DNA of 64,000 nucleotides. It comes from Priestia megaterium. GTDB taxonomy: Bacteria > Bacillota > Bacilli > Bacillales > Bacillaceae_H. The stretch lies in the NCBI RefSeq assembly GCF_023824195.1, contig NZ_CP085442.1:2580001-2644000 (forward strand), in the 5' to 3' direction. The number at the start of each line of letters is the position of its first letter. The stretch's first letter is position 1. Shown here in pieces: positions 35,800-43,863 of this stretch. The notes below the pieces were generated by a model. That model saw only the letters and a program-made list of their open reading frames with translations. It was not told where the DNA came from and made no database searches. The position numbers were made by a program, and so were the translations under genes.

Positions 35800-36387
35800 T
35801 TATTTTTCTGTTTCCTCTAACGCACGAATCGAAGCTGTTAAGCGATTTGACACGTCGGCAAGGCGGTCTTTTGTTAGTTTATCTTCTCCAAGGTAGATGG
35901 GCTTTCCAAAGGAAATGACAATGGGATCCTTTGAAAATAGCTCTTTTACATTTGAGGGTCCTTTGTAAACCGCGGGTACAATAGGAACCTTTGCCATACT
36001 TGCTATAGTGACTGCCCCTCTTTTCAAAGGAACGTCTTCCTCTGTTCGAGTGCCGCTAGGGAAAATTCCTACTATATGTCCTTGTTTTTCCAATTTAATA
36101 GGTGTTTTAATGCTGCTGGGTCCTGGATTGTTACGATCTACTGGGAATGCGTTAAGTTTTTTTAATACATTACTAGTAAGTATATGATTAAACAGCTCCT
36201 TTTTTGCCATAAAATGAATTTGGTGAGGCAAAACAGCTGTACCAAGCGCTACGACGTCTACCCATCCCTTATGCGAACAAGCGATCACAAAGCCTGTATC
36301 CGCTGGCAGATACTCTCTGTTCCTTACGTGAAGCTTCCCTCTCCTTTTTAATAAAAATTTACATGTGTGAGCCGCAACATTATACAT
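35800..36387 (-). CDS. plsC: 1-acyl-glycerol-3-phosphate acyltransferase (PlsC)
   Basis: 195 aa. Acylates lysophosphatidate at the membrane. Motif I CSHKGWVDVVALG (HX4D), motif II-like FPVDRNNPGPSS, motif III FPSGTRTEED (normally FPEGTRS; Glu replaced by Ser), motif IV IVPAVYKG. The Glu-to-Ser change in motif III is unusual and could affect glycerol-phosphate binding. Start ATG with GAGGAAA upstream; the unknown gene follows closely. Confidence 0.87.
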   Translation of the reverse strand: MYNVAAHTCKFLLKRRGKLHVRNREYLPADTGFVIACSHKGWVDVVALGTAVLPHQIHFMAKKELFNHILTSNVLKKLNAFPVDRNNPGPSSIKTPIKLEKQGHIVGIFPSGTRTEEDVPLKRGAVTIASMAKVPIVPAVYKGPSNVKELFSKDPIVISFGKPIYLGEDKLTKDRLADVSNRLTASIRALEETEK

Positions 36388-36605
36388 AAATGTTTCCTCT
36401 TCTCTCTATTATTTGAAAATATATACAAAATTATATCACTTACTATTAAGAGTTGGTACTAAAAAAGAATGTAACATCTTTTCACACAATAGCTTCACTG
36501 CTTCTCTCTACATTGTATAAAATCAGATATTGTCTCTTCTGTTTTTAGTCAACTTAACTAATGACATCTCTTAAAAAACATTTTACTATTAATGTATCAT
36601 TTTAA

Positions 36606-36639
36606 ATGTAATATTTATTAACATTACATGTGATATAAT
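36606..36639 (+). promoter_or_regulatory. urate permease promoter with palindromic operator
   Basis: ATGTAAT (36606-36612) and ATTACAT (36623-36629) form a 7-bp inverted repeat with a 10-bp spacer. It covers the -35 region of an extended -10 promoter TGATATAAT (36631-36639). It does not match the PucR box as I recall it, so the regulator is unknown. Confidence 0.5.
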
Positions 36640-36655
36640 TAAAGGAGGTTTTTAG

Positions 36656-37978
36656 GTGAATAACCAAAATCGACCGTTTCGACTAGCTTCATTGGGATTA
36701 CAGCACGTACTTGCTATGTATGCGGGTGCCATTCTCGTTCCGCTGATGGTCGGACGCGCATTGAATTTAAATGCGCATGACTTATCCTATCTCGTGGCCA
36801 TTGATTTACTGACATGCGGACTAGCTACACTGTTACAGGCATGGACGAACAGGTGGTTTGGGATTGGTCTTCCTGTTGTACTTGGAAGCTCATTTGTAGC
36901 GGTGACTCCTATGATTGCAATTGGAACTCAATATGGGATTAGCGCTGTTTACGGAGCGATTATTGCCGGTGGTATTTTCATCGTACTGGCAGCAAGTTTT
37001 TTAGGCAAAATTATTAAATTTTTCCCTCCCGTTGTCACCGGAACGGTTGTGACGATGATTGGTTTATCGCTTGTACCATCCGCCGTGCGAAATATGGCAG
37101 GAGGAGTGGGAAGTAAAGATTTTGGTTCTCTTTCTAATCTTCTTCTTTCTTTTGGTGTTCTAGCGCTTATTTTAATTTTAAATCGATTTTTCAGCGGTTT
37201 TCTTCGTTCTCTTTCTGTGTTGATTGGAATTGTAGGTGGAACAATAGCCGCTGTATTAATGGGGAAAGTTGATTTTACTAATTTCAATGAAGCTTCTTGG
37301 CTGCACATTCCCACTCCTTTTTATTTTGGGATGCCCACTTTTGAAATCGGCCCTATTTTAACGATGATTCTCGTATGCTTAGTCATTATTATTGAGTCTA
37401 CAGGCGTATTTTTAGCATTAGGGAAGCTGTGCGATCGAGAATTAACGGAAAAAGATTTTACAAAAGGCTACCGTGCCGAAGGAATCGCCATTGTTCTTGG
37501 AGGGCTATTTAATGCTTTTCCTTACAATACATTCGCTCAGAATGTAGGACTGGTTCAATTATCGAAAGTAAAAACAAAAAATGTAGTGGTAGTAGCCGGC
37601 TTCATTCTCGTATTACTGGGGCTTGTTCCTAAAATTGCTGCTTTTACAACTATTATTCCCACCCCTGTTTTAGGAGGAGCGATGGTCGTGTTGTTTGGTT
37701 TAGTTATTTCGTCAGGCATCAAAATGCTAAGTGCTGTTGATTTGACCAAACAAGAAAATTTGCTGATTATTGCGTGCTCTCTTTCACTCGGCCTTGGTGT
37801 AACGGTGGTACCTGATTTATTCGCTCAGCTCCCAAATGCTTTGCGCGTAATTGTAAGCGATGGAGTTATTACGGGAAGTTTAGCTGCCATTTTATTAAAT
37901 CTCTTTTTTAACGCATCAATTGAACGAAAAGTACCTTCTGTCTCTTTAGAGAAGACAGATTATTCAGAAATAAAATAA
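36656..37978 (+). CDS. urate/xanthine permease (NCS2 family)
   Basis: 440 aa with about 12-14 hydrophobic helices. Family signatures: LQHVLAMYAGAILVPL, GLPVVLGSSFVAVTPM, and IIESTGVFLALGKLCDRELTEKDFTKGYRAEGIAIVLGGLFNAFPYNTFAQNVGLV holding the NCS2 signature (Q/N/T/S region). It resembles PucJ/PucK. The downstream uraD and uraH point to urate as substrate. GTG start with GGAGG 7 nt upstream. First gene of a three-gene operon. Confidence 0.9.
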   Translation: MNNQNRPFRLASLGLQHVLAMYAGAILVPLMVGRALNLNAHDLSYLVAIDLLTCGLATLLQAWTNRWFGIGLPVVLGSSFVAVTPMIAIGTQYGISAVYGAIIAGGIFIVLAASFLGKIIKFFPPVVTGTVVTMIGLSLVPSAVRNMAGGVGSKDFGSLSNLLLSFGVLALILILNRFFSGFLRSLSVLIGIVGGTIAAVLMGKVDFTNFNEASWLHIPTPFYFGMPTFEIGPILTMILVCLVIIIESTGVFLALGKLCDRELTEKDFTKGYRAEGIAIVLGGLFNAFPYNTFAQNVGLVQLSKVKTKNVVVVAGFILVLLGLVPKIAAFTTIIPTPVLGGAMVVLFGLVISSGIKMLSAVDLTKQENLLIIACSLSLGLGVTVVPDLFAQLPNALRVIVSDGVITGSLAAILLNLFFNASIERKVPSVSLEKTDYSEIK

Positions 37979-37990
37979 AGGTGGTGTAGT

Positions 37991-38518
37991 ATGAATAACG
38001 TATCCGTGCAGTATGTAAATCAGCTTAGCAAGAAGCATTTCGTTTCATTAGTTGGTGATATATTTGAACATTCACCTTGGGTTGCAGAAGAGGCTTATTC
38101 TAAAGGCCCTTTCTCTTCCGTTGAACAACTTCATGGCATGATGAAAGAAATTGTAGCGCAAGCATCTGTAGAAAAACAGCTGAAGCTGCTGCAAGCTCAT
38201 CCAAATCTAGGTGAAAATATCGCCATGACATCTGCTTCTACTGAAGAACAAACCAAAGCAGGCTTACAAAACTTAACGCAAGATGAGTATGAACAGTTTT
38301 CTTCTCTTAATGGAACGTATATGGAGAAGTTTCCTTTTCCTTTTATTTTGGCAGTACGAGGTAAACAAAAAGAAGATATCTACGAGGCAATGCAAAGTCG
38401 CTTACTAAATACCGAGCAAACGGAGTTTGATACAGCGTTAGAAGAAGTATATAAAATTGCTTTCTTTCGCTTAACTGATAAAATTACTGAAGATAAGGAG
38501 ACAAAGAAACGAGCATGA
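37991..38518 (+). CDS. uraD: OHCU decarboxylase (UraD)
   Basis: 175 aa. Decarboxylates 2-oxo-4-hydroxy-4-carboxy-5-ureidoimidazoline to (S)-allantoin. Motifs: VGDIFEHSPWVAEEAY, LLQAHPNLGE (catalytic His), TEEQTKAGLQNLTQDE, NGTYMEKFPFPFILAVRGK. In B. subtilis this domain is fused to uricase in PucL; here it is a separate protein and no uricase is adjacent. It lies 12 nt after the permease; its stop overlaps the uraH start (ATGA). Confidence 0.93.
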   Translation: MNNVSVQYVNQLSKKHFVSLVGDIFEHSPWVAEEAYSKGPFSSVEQLHGMMKEIVAQASVEKQLKLLQAHPNLGENIAMTSASTEEQTKAGLQNLTQDEYEQFSSLNGTYMEKFPFPFILAVRGKQKEDIYEAMQSRLLNTEQTEFDTALEEVYKIAFFRLTDKITEDKETKKRA

Positions 38519-38871
38519 CTAAAATCACAACGCATATTTTAGATCTTACCCACGGATGTCCGGCTGCTTTTGTCAAAGTTGATTTTTATCATATTCAGTC
38601 GCAAAGTAAACGAATAAAAATTTCACATGGTACTACAAATGAAGACGGGAGGTTAGTAACTCCGCTCTTCTCTTCTGAAGCGTTTGAATCAGGAGATTAT
38701 GAACTTCTGTTTCATATTGGGGAATATTATAAAAAACAAGAAGTCCAAACAACAAATCCGCCCTTTTTAAATCAAGTTTCTGTTCGAGTCGGATTGTCTT
38801 CTGAACAAGAACACTATCATATCCCTTTGCTTGTGTCACCGTGGGGATACCAAATTTACAGAGGAAGTTAA
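38515..38871 (+). CDS. uraH: 5-hydroxyisourate hydrolase (UraH, transthyretin-like)
   Basis: 118 aa. Hydrolyses 5-hydroxyisourate to OHCU. Motifs: THILDLTHGCPAA (His, family Leu-Asp start), TNEDGR, and the C-terminal tetrapeptide YRGS, the diagnostic TRP/HIUase end. The start overlaps uraD by 4 nt. A terminator follows, ending the operon. Confidence 0.93.
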   Translation: MTKITTHILDLTHGCPAAFVKVDFYHIQSQSKRIKISHGTTNEDGRLVTPLFSSEAFESGDYELLFHIGEYYKKQEVQTTNPPFLNQVSVRVGLSSEQEHYHIPLLVSPWGYQIYRGS

Positions 38872-38909
38872 AAAAAGAAACGGCGTCTTTAAACGTCGTT
38901 TCTTTTTTA
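38869..38909. terminator. bidirectional terminator
   Basis: AAAAAAGAAACGGCGT and ACGTCGTTTCTTTTTT with a short loop, between uraH and the convergent GNAT gene. Confidence 0.85.
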
Positions 38910-39407
38910 GTTGAGCAATTTAGACATATAGTACTCATCAATGAACAAACCGCCAATTCGCAGTGAATGTTTTTTCGTTCCTTCAATTTCAAATCCTACT
39001 TTGTCATATAAAGAAAGAGCCTTTTCATGCTGTACAGCAACTGTGAGCTCAAGACGGTGAATATGGTGTTCTCTTGCCCATTCTTCAAGCGCAGCGAATA
39101 AAGCCTTACCAATACCTTGATTTTGAAACGTTTTTCGAATACCTAATGTTAAAGAAGCGATGTGAGCGTTTCGGTTAGCTTCACCTCCTGTTGCAGCTAT
39201 ATATCCCACAAGCATCTCGTTTTCTTCTGCTACAATAATCGTAGAGTTTGGCTGTTGCTTAAAGATTTCGATGTTTTTCTCCTGCTGATCTGTGCTCAGC
39301 TTTCGCTCTCCGCTTTCAAACAGCATAAACTTACTTTCTTCTTCAATCTGTTTAAGCAAATCTACAAAGTTTGCAGCATCATGTAATTCTAGTTCTCTAA
39401 TTTGCAT
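38907..39407 (-). CDS. GNAT-family acetyltransferase
   Basis: 166 aa: MQIRELELHDAANFVDLL, VGYIAATGGEANRNAHIASLTLGIRKTFQNQGIGKALFAALEEWA (acetyl-CoA loop QNQGIGKAL), RLELTVAVQHEKALSLYDKVGFEIEGTKKHSLRI. The last segment resembles small-molecule or peptide N-acetyltransferases such as PaiA/YhhY. The frame extends to 39479, but AAGGGGG lies before the ATG at 39407. Single gene. Confidence 0.85.
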   Translation of the reverse strand: MQIRELELHDAANFVDLLKQIEEESKFMLFESGERKLSTDQQEKNIEIFKQQPNSTIIVAEENEMLVGYIAATGGEANRNAHIASLTLGIRKTFQNQGIGKALFAALEEWAREHHIHRLELTVAVQHEKALSLYDKVGFEIEGTKKHSLRIGGLFIDEYYMSKLLN

Positions 39408-39823
39408 GCTGATCCCCCTTTTTATGTGTCCCTTTTGTTTATATATGTATCGGTTCACCTTTATAAAATATAGCTTCACAGTTTTTTACGAAAAACACCA
39501 CTTTTTAAGAAGCGGAAGTAGAACCAAAAACCTACTAATCTCCCTTTCTTTGAAATGCTTTTTTCTTCTGTATAATTTTAAATCACTTATCAACTTCTGT
39601 AAATTTTTTAGATTCCCTCTTTTAATTTCCATTTATCTTCCTTTTATATGGGTTTGAATTGGATCTAAGGAGACATTTTATAGAAAACACATGACTATTA
39701 TCCTGTTTTTTATGAAGAAAGAAAGCAATAAATGTAATTTTACTTGTAATCGTTTAGAATAGAAAAAGTGGAAATTTTATGTACATATCCTCCTTAATTA
39801 TTGGTCTGTGAAAGGAAATTATT
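39408..39823. other. intergenic region
   Basis: 416 nt, AT-rich, no supportable gene. A near-cre TTGTAATCGTTTAGA at about 39744-39758 misses the last conserved C, so CcpA control of the next gene is doubtful. A 23-codon frame at 39691 lacks a well-spaced ribosome site. Confidence 0.45.
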
Positions 39824-40318
39824 ATGAAAGTACTACCCACAAAATGTGGTGTATATGTCTTAAGCGGTCTAGGAGCTGTTATTGTGTTCTTCTTACTTTT
39901 ACTTAAGAACAGTGCTTTCTTTCTAGAGGAAGAATACGATCAAAACAAACCTGAAGCTGCACTTACGGTCAACGAACATACCTATCACCTTCACAAAGGT
40001 TCTATTAACTGGTCAAACGGCCGTTCAACAACAAAAAAAGAAATAAATGTATATGATTTATATACATACATATCGCAGCAAAAAAGTATACCATTGAAGC
40101 AGCAACAATTGGTTAAGCTCCATTTTTCCAACCTAGACGGCGCTTATATTCGTAGTATGAGTGTGCATATATGGAGAGATAACGGTGAAAAAACCAAGCT
40201 GTTTGTCAAAAATAATGAATTTAAGATTCCTAAAAATCAAGGTTTTTACGTTGTAGATATCGTGATTAACTCTACAAGAGGAACAATGCAATATGCGGCA
40301 AATGTGCAAATACAGTAA
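39824..40318 (+). CDS. membrane-anchored extracytoplasmic protein, unknown
   Basis: 164 aa. One N-terminal transmembrane helix (about 9-27, VYVLSGLGAVIVFFLLLL) with no lipobox, so probably anchored with the rest outside. The soluble part (about 35-164) is predicted beta-rich: EAALTVNEHTYHLHKGSINW, VKLHFSNLDGAYIRSMSVHIW, GFYVVDIVINS. No family recognised. RBS AAAGGAA 7 nt before the ATG. It stands alone between two regulatory regions. Confidence 0.65.
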   Translation: MKVLPTKCGVYVLSGLGAVIVFFLLLLKNSAFFLEEEYDQNKPEAALTVNEHTYHLHKGSINWSNGRSTTKKEINVYDLYTYISQQKSIPLKQQQLVKLHFSNLDGAYIRSMSVHIWRDNGEKTKLFVKNNEFKIPKNQGFYVVDIVINSTRGTMQYAANVQIQ

Positions 40319-40462
40319 GTTTTTATATGTTTAGGTTTGGTTAAGAAAATTGGATAAAAAAGCTCCCGTTGCAAGTAGGAAACGATGTATGGAATAAAAA
40401 ACGATGAAAAAGAAGTATTAAAAATATAGTGAAGCATTCAAACAAAAAACTTTTTTGATCAG

Positions 40463-40497
40463 TAAGGGTAGCAAAAGGCTAAAAGTCCCTGACTTTT
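40463..40497 (+). other. nested hairpin with T6 tail
   Basis: AGGG TAGC AAAAG GCTA AAAGT CCCT folds as a stacked hairpin and is followed by GACTTTTTTC. It may be the terminator of the membrane-anchored gene or part of an unknown RNA. Confidence 0.4.
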
Positions 40498-40517
40498 TTC
40501 GGAAAGTAATCCCCCCA

Positions 40518-40546
40518 AAAAAAGAGAGCTATATGCTCTCTTTTTT
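40518..40546. terminator. bidirectional terminator
   Basis: AAAAAAGAGAGC / GCTCTCTTTTTT with loop TATAT: a perfect 12-bp stem with A and T tracts on both sides. Confidence 0.88.
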
Positions 40547-40551
40547 ATAAA

Positions 40552-40670
40552 ATGAAAAAGACGTCCACGCAGGACGTCTTTGATGCGTTTGTGGCGGGGA
40601 CCGTGTGACCACATTCACACGTTTAGCTCGAAAGCATGTCCTTCGACTTACACAAATTAGCTCATCGCTT
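40552..40670 (-). ncRNA. candidate small structured RNA
   Basis: On the minus strand a promoter (40703-40675) is followed by about 118 nt ending in a rho-independent terminator (AAAGACGTCC / GGACGTCTTT then T-rich, 40581-40552). In between, helices can form: GAUG/CAUC, UUUGUG/CACAAA (40656-40651 with 40593-40588), a UCGAAG/CUUUCGA hairpin, and a perfect 7-bp CGUGUGA/UCACACG hairpin (40621-40602). No open frame fits on the minus strand, and no minus-strand gene follows. I do not recognise the class; it could be a new sRNA or an orphan aptamer. Confidence 0.55.
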
Positions 40671-40674
40671 TATT

Positions 40675-40703
40675 AATATAACATCCGCCACAGAAAAAAG
40701 CAA
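40675..40703 (-). promoter_or_regulatory. promoter of the candidate small RNA
   Basis: Minus strand TTGCTT, 17-bp spacer ending in TGT (extended -10), then TATATT (40680-40675). The predicted start site is near 40669. Confidence 0.5.
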
Positions 40704-40809
40704 TCAATTTTTAAATAGTTTTTTCTATTTATACATATTTCGCGAGAATCCACAAAATAATATGCATGCGTAGCTATTCACTCTCTACATTTTTAGTCTA
40801 TTTTAACTC

Positions 40810-41799
40810 ATGTACGAATATACTAATAGACCAACCTATGCGCAGTTTTTGAAAAAGGATGTGAATAGCTTGTTTCAAATCACTGATTTCCCTGAATTTT
40901 CATGGTCGTACTCCAGGCATAAAATGGTCACACAGTGCAACCGAAAGTATGCATATCATTATTATGCCTCACATAACGGATGGCTTGACAGCGCTTCTGC
41001 GCAGTCTCAGAGTGCTTATCGTTTAAAAAAGGTTTCCACTTTATCTATGTACGCCGGACAAGCCGTTCGTCAAGTGATTACAGAGGCCATTTCTGACTAT
41101 ACATCTACAAAGCTTGTCCCGAATGAACAGAGCTTAGTCGAGAAAGTGCAGCAACTACTAAATAACGCACTGCGTGATTCTACTGACTATGGAGAGCTTT
41201 GGTATCATAAGCCTGCTCAGTATAAGATGCTTTTAGAATTCTACGAAAACGGCTATATTTCTAAAAAAGATCTTAAAGACATGCAAAAACGGGTACACAT
41301 TTGTGTACATCACTTTTTACAAAGTAAATCGTTTTGCGACATCTTATCTTCACCTTTTTTAGAAGTAGAGCCTCATCAGTCGTTTCGTTCTATAAATGTG
41401 TATGATCATAAAGTATATGCGCCTTTTCATTCTCTTTTTAAAAATCCAGTCACAGACCAATTTACGATTGTTGATTGGAAAACAAGTAAACAAACAAAAG
41501 ATGATTTGTTTCAACTGGCGATATACGCCCTCTACGTGCTAGCTGAATATAATATTTCCGTTGATAAGATAAAAGTCCGAAACGAATACTTGCTTTCAGG
41601 CAGTTCGCGTACGTATCAGCTTACTCTTCACGAAATTGAAGCGATTCTTTGGCAAATCGATACAAGCATTGATTATATGAAAACTTTTTTGGAACACTCA
41701 GAGGTAAATCAGCCTCTTCCGCTTGAGCATTTCCCTCAAGCAGATACGCCCGCTTCCTGTCACGGCTGTGCATTTAAAGAATTGTGCCAAACGAGATAA
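40810..41799 (+). CDS. PD-(D/E)XK nuclease-like protein with Fe-S cysteines
   Basis: 329 aa resembling the C-terminal nuclease part of AddB/RecB or Cas4. Cysteines: one in VTQCNRKYAYHYY (about 44) and three in CHGCAFKELCQ (about 318-327), the iron-staple spacing CX2C...C of AddB. The catalytic core shows IVDWKTSKQ (DxK, about 220), but the usual GxxD upstream reads VYAPFHSLF, so the first metal-binding Asp seems replaced. No helicase partner or cas genes adjoin. The ATG at 40810 lacks a ribosome site; TATTTT 11 nt before it could mean leaderless mRNA, or a later start. Confidence 0.75.
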   Translation: MYEYTNRPTYAQFLKKDVNSLFQITDFPEFSWSYSRHKMVTQCNRKYAYHYYASHNGWLDSASAQSQSAYRLKKVSTLSMYAGQAVRQVITEAISDYTSTKLVPNEQSLVEKVQQLLNNALRDSTDYGELWYHKPAQYKMLLEFYENGYISKKDLKDMQKRVHICVHHFLQSKSFCDILSSPFLEVEPHQSFRSINVYDHKVYAPFHSLFKNPVTDQFTIVDWKTSKQTKDDLFQLAIYALYVLAEYNISVDKIKVRNEYLLSGSSRTYQLTLHEIEAILWQIDTSIDYMKTFLEHSEVNQPLPLEHFPQADTPASCHGCAFKELCQTR

Positions 41800-41842
41800 A
41801 AAATATCTGAAGATGATTTATATTTTTCACTAAACTTTTTTA

Positions 41843-41888
41843 TTGTCAAAAGAACCTTTGTTAGCATATAATTTGCATTAAGGAAACA
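41843..41888 (+). promoter_or_regulatory. mntH promoter with MntR box
   Basis: TTGTCA (41843-41848), 18 bp, TATAAT (41867-41872). AATTTGCATTAAGGAAACA (41870-41888) matches the Bacillus MntR operator form AATTTGCCTTAAGGAAACT closely and covers the start site. This predicts repression by MntR with manganese. Confidence 0.85.
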
Positions 41889-41955
41889 TTTTATACTTCA
41901 TATAAAAAAATTAGCTTGGGCTATTTATTGTTCATCAAAGAAAGGAGCACTAGAC

Positions 41956-43236
41956 ATGAAAGATCAAAACGGCAGTAAAGCCTTATCAGCTATGCAGTTA
42001 AGTGCTCAAGACGTATTGTCAGGTAAAACAAAAGGAATTAAGCGATTATTGCCTTTTTTAGGGCCTGCTTTTATCGCAGCGGTTGCCTATATTGACCCAG
42101 GGAATTTTGCAACTAACATTGCAGCAGGCTCTCAATACGGATACATGCTGCTTTGGGTTGTATTAATTTCTAACTTAATGGCTGTCTTAATTCAATCGTT
42201 ATCAGCTAAATTAGGGATTGCAACGGGCTTGAATTTACCTGAGATAGCACAGGAACACTTCCCGTCCTTCGTTTCTTTTGGGCTTTGGATCCAAGGGGAA
42301 TTGGTCATTATGGCGACGGATTTAGCAGAATTTATTGGGGCTGCTCTTGGAATTTATTTATTATTTCATATTCCTTTGTTCCCAGCTGCACTTATCGCAG
42401 CGGTAGGTTCTTTTGCTATTTTAGAGTTACAAAGACGAGGTGTTCGACTGCTAGAAGCAGCTATTGCGGCGATGGTTTTTATTGTAGTATTAGCTTTTGG
42501 GACTCAAATGTTTCTTGCGCATCCAGACGGCGCAAGTATTGTCCACGGCTTATTTGTCCCTCAGTTTCACGGAACAGACAGCGTGCTGTTAGCTTCTGGG
42601 ATTTTAGGTGCTACAGTTATGCCGCACGCGATTTATTTGCACTCAGCTCTTACGCAGCGCCGCGTGGTAGGAACTACAGAATCGGAGAAAAAAGCGATTT
42701 TCCGCTTTGAATTTATTGATATTGTTATTGCCATGATTATCGCTGGTGCAATTAATGCAAGCATGCTGATTGTCGCAGCCGCTCTATTCTTTAAAAACGG
42801 ACTAAACGTGCAAGATTTGGACGTGGCTTTTACACAATTTGAACATTTAATTGGTCCCTTTGCAGCTATTGCGTTCGGCGTTGGATTATTATCTTCAGGA
42901 CTTTCAAGTTCTTCGGTCGGAACAATGTCTGGAGATGTCATCATGCAAGGATTTATTAAACGCAGAATTCCTTTATATCTTCGCCGGTTCATTACAATTA
43001 TTCCGCCGCTTTTGATTATCGGATTTGGCGTAAATCCAACAAGTGCACTAGTTGTCAGTCAAGTTATTTTATCGTTCGGAATTGCATTTGCGCTTGTTCC
43101 TCTTATTATGTTTACGAGTAATAAAAAAATCATGGGCGGATTGGTTAATCATAAAGCAACAACTACTGTAGCTTGGGTGATAGCTGCATTAGTCATTTGT
43201 TTAAATATCTTTTTGATTTATCAAACGATAGCATAG
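41956..43236 (+). CDS. mntH: Nramp manganese transporter MntH
   Basis: 426 aa with 11 hydrophobic helices. Proton-coupled Mn(II) import. The metal-binding motif AAVAYIDPGNFATN in helix 1 and GATVMPHAIYLHSAL in helix 6 are intact, and the loop GELVIMATDLAEFIGAALG is typical. RBS AAAGGAG 9 nt before the ATG. The MntR box upstream confirms the role. Confidence 0.95.
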   Translation: MKDQNGSKALSAMQLSAQDVLSGKTKGIKRLLPFLGPAFIAAVAYIDPGNFATNIAAGSQYGYMLLWVVLISNLMAVLIQSLSAKLGIATGLNLPEIAQEHFPSFVSFGLWIQGELVIMATDLAEFIGAALGIYLLFHIPLFPAALIAAVGSFAILELQRRGVRLLEAAIAAMVFIVVLAFGTQMFLAHPDGASIVHGLFVPQFHGTDSVLLASGILGATVMPHAIYLHSALTQRRVVGTTESEKKAIFRFEFIDIVIAMIIAGAINASMLIVAAALFFKNGLNVQDLDVAFTQFEHLIGPFAAIAFGVGLLSSGLSSSSVGTMSGDVIMQGFIKRRIPLYLRRFITIIPPLLIIGFGVNPTSALVVSQVILSFGIAFALVPLIMFTSNKKIMGGLVNHKATTTVAWVIAALVICLNIFLIYQTIA

Positions 43237-43287
43237 CAAACTAAACAACTTACCCAAATAGTGCTTTTTTTAAGAAGAAAAAAAGCA

Positions 43288-43341
43288 AAAAAAGAGACCA
43301 CATTTGTTAGGCTGCATCTAACTTTTTGAGGTCTCTTTTTT
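43288..43341. terminator. bidirectional terminator
   Basis: AAAAAAGAGACC and GGTCTCTTTTTT enclose a 30-nt loop with a small inner pairing (GTTAG...CTAAC), between mntH and the convergent membrane-protein gene. Confidence 0.8.
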
Positions 43342-43353
43342 AGTATTCTTTTA

Positions 43354-43863
43354 TTAAACCATAGCAAAAATGAAATAGACGAGAGTTCCAATAATAGCCG
43401 ATAGCACTAGGTAACCCACTGGATATAAATAAGAGTAGTTTTTTTTACGGATTGAAAGAATACGATCAACAATAAAAATAAGAATGACGCCCATCATTCC
43501 GAATTCAAACATTAAAAACCCAAAAATGGCGTGGAATATGAATGACATGATAAAATCATTTTTTTTACTACGGTCTTTTACAAAAGCACTGACTAATAAA
43601 TCAACGATAACCGTGCCTAACGTCCCCATTATTAGAAAGAATGGCGTAAAGAATAAGAGATATAAAGGAAATAAATCGATGAAATGCGGGCTGTTTTGTT
43701 TAATAGAAAAATTAGGAATTGACTCTTTTATACCTGGTATAAAACAAAAAAGCAAAGCGAAAAGAAACGCAGCTATAATAACGGCGGATAGTTTTCTATT
43801 TAAATGCATGTTTATTTTTTTATTACTGAATTCAGTGTTTGTTTTTGTATTATTATAGTTCAT
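43354..43863 (-). CDS. integral membrane protein, unknown
   Basis: Up to 169 aa with about four transmembrane helices (about 24-44, 67-92, 105-135, 147-168). Asn/Thr/Lys-rich hydrophilic N-terminus. No domain recognised. Neither the ATG at 43863 nor one at 43809 has a good ribosome site, so the start is uncertain. Terminator after the stop. Confidence 0.6.
   Translation of the reverse strand: MNYNNTKTNTEFSNKKINMHLNRKLSAVIIAAFLFALLFCFIPGIKESIPNFSIKQNSPHFIDLFPLYLLFFTPFFLIMGTLGTVIVDLLVSAFVKDRSKKNDFIMSFIFHAIFGFLMFEFGMMGVILIFIVDRILSIRKKNYSYLYPVGYLVLSAIIGTLVYFIFAMV

Larger units (their letters stand above)
40319..40809. other. gene-free region with structured elements
   Basis: 491 nt with no convincing protein gene. 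It contains a plus-strand nested hairpin at about 40463-40490 (AGGG-TAGC...GCTA...CCCT, followed by T6), a strong bidirectional terminator (40518-40546), and a probable minus-strand small RNA (40552-40670). Confidence 0.6.

Noticed and set aside
39691..39762. 23-codon frame with AAGGAG upstream
   Set aside because: The spacing from AAGGAG to the ATG is about 18 nt, too long, and there is no further support.
40583..40660. 25-codon plus-strand frame opposite the candidate small RNA
   Set aside because: The ribosome site is weak and the sequence is better explained by the palindromic RNA structure on the other strand.
41956..43236. Two NRAMP-type proteins in the window (mntH and ycsG) as duplicates
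   Set aside because: ycsG lacks the DPGN motif and lies in another pathway's operon, so they are distant relatives and not a duplication.
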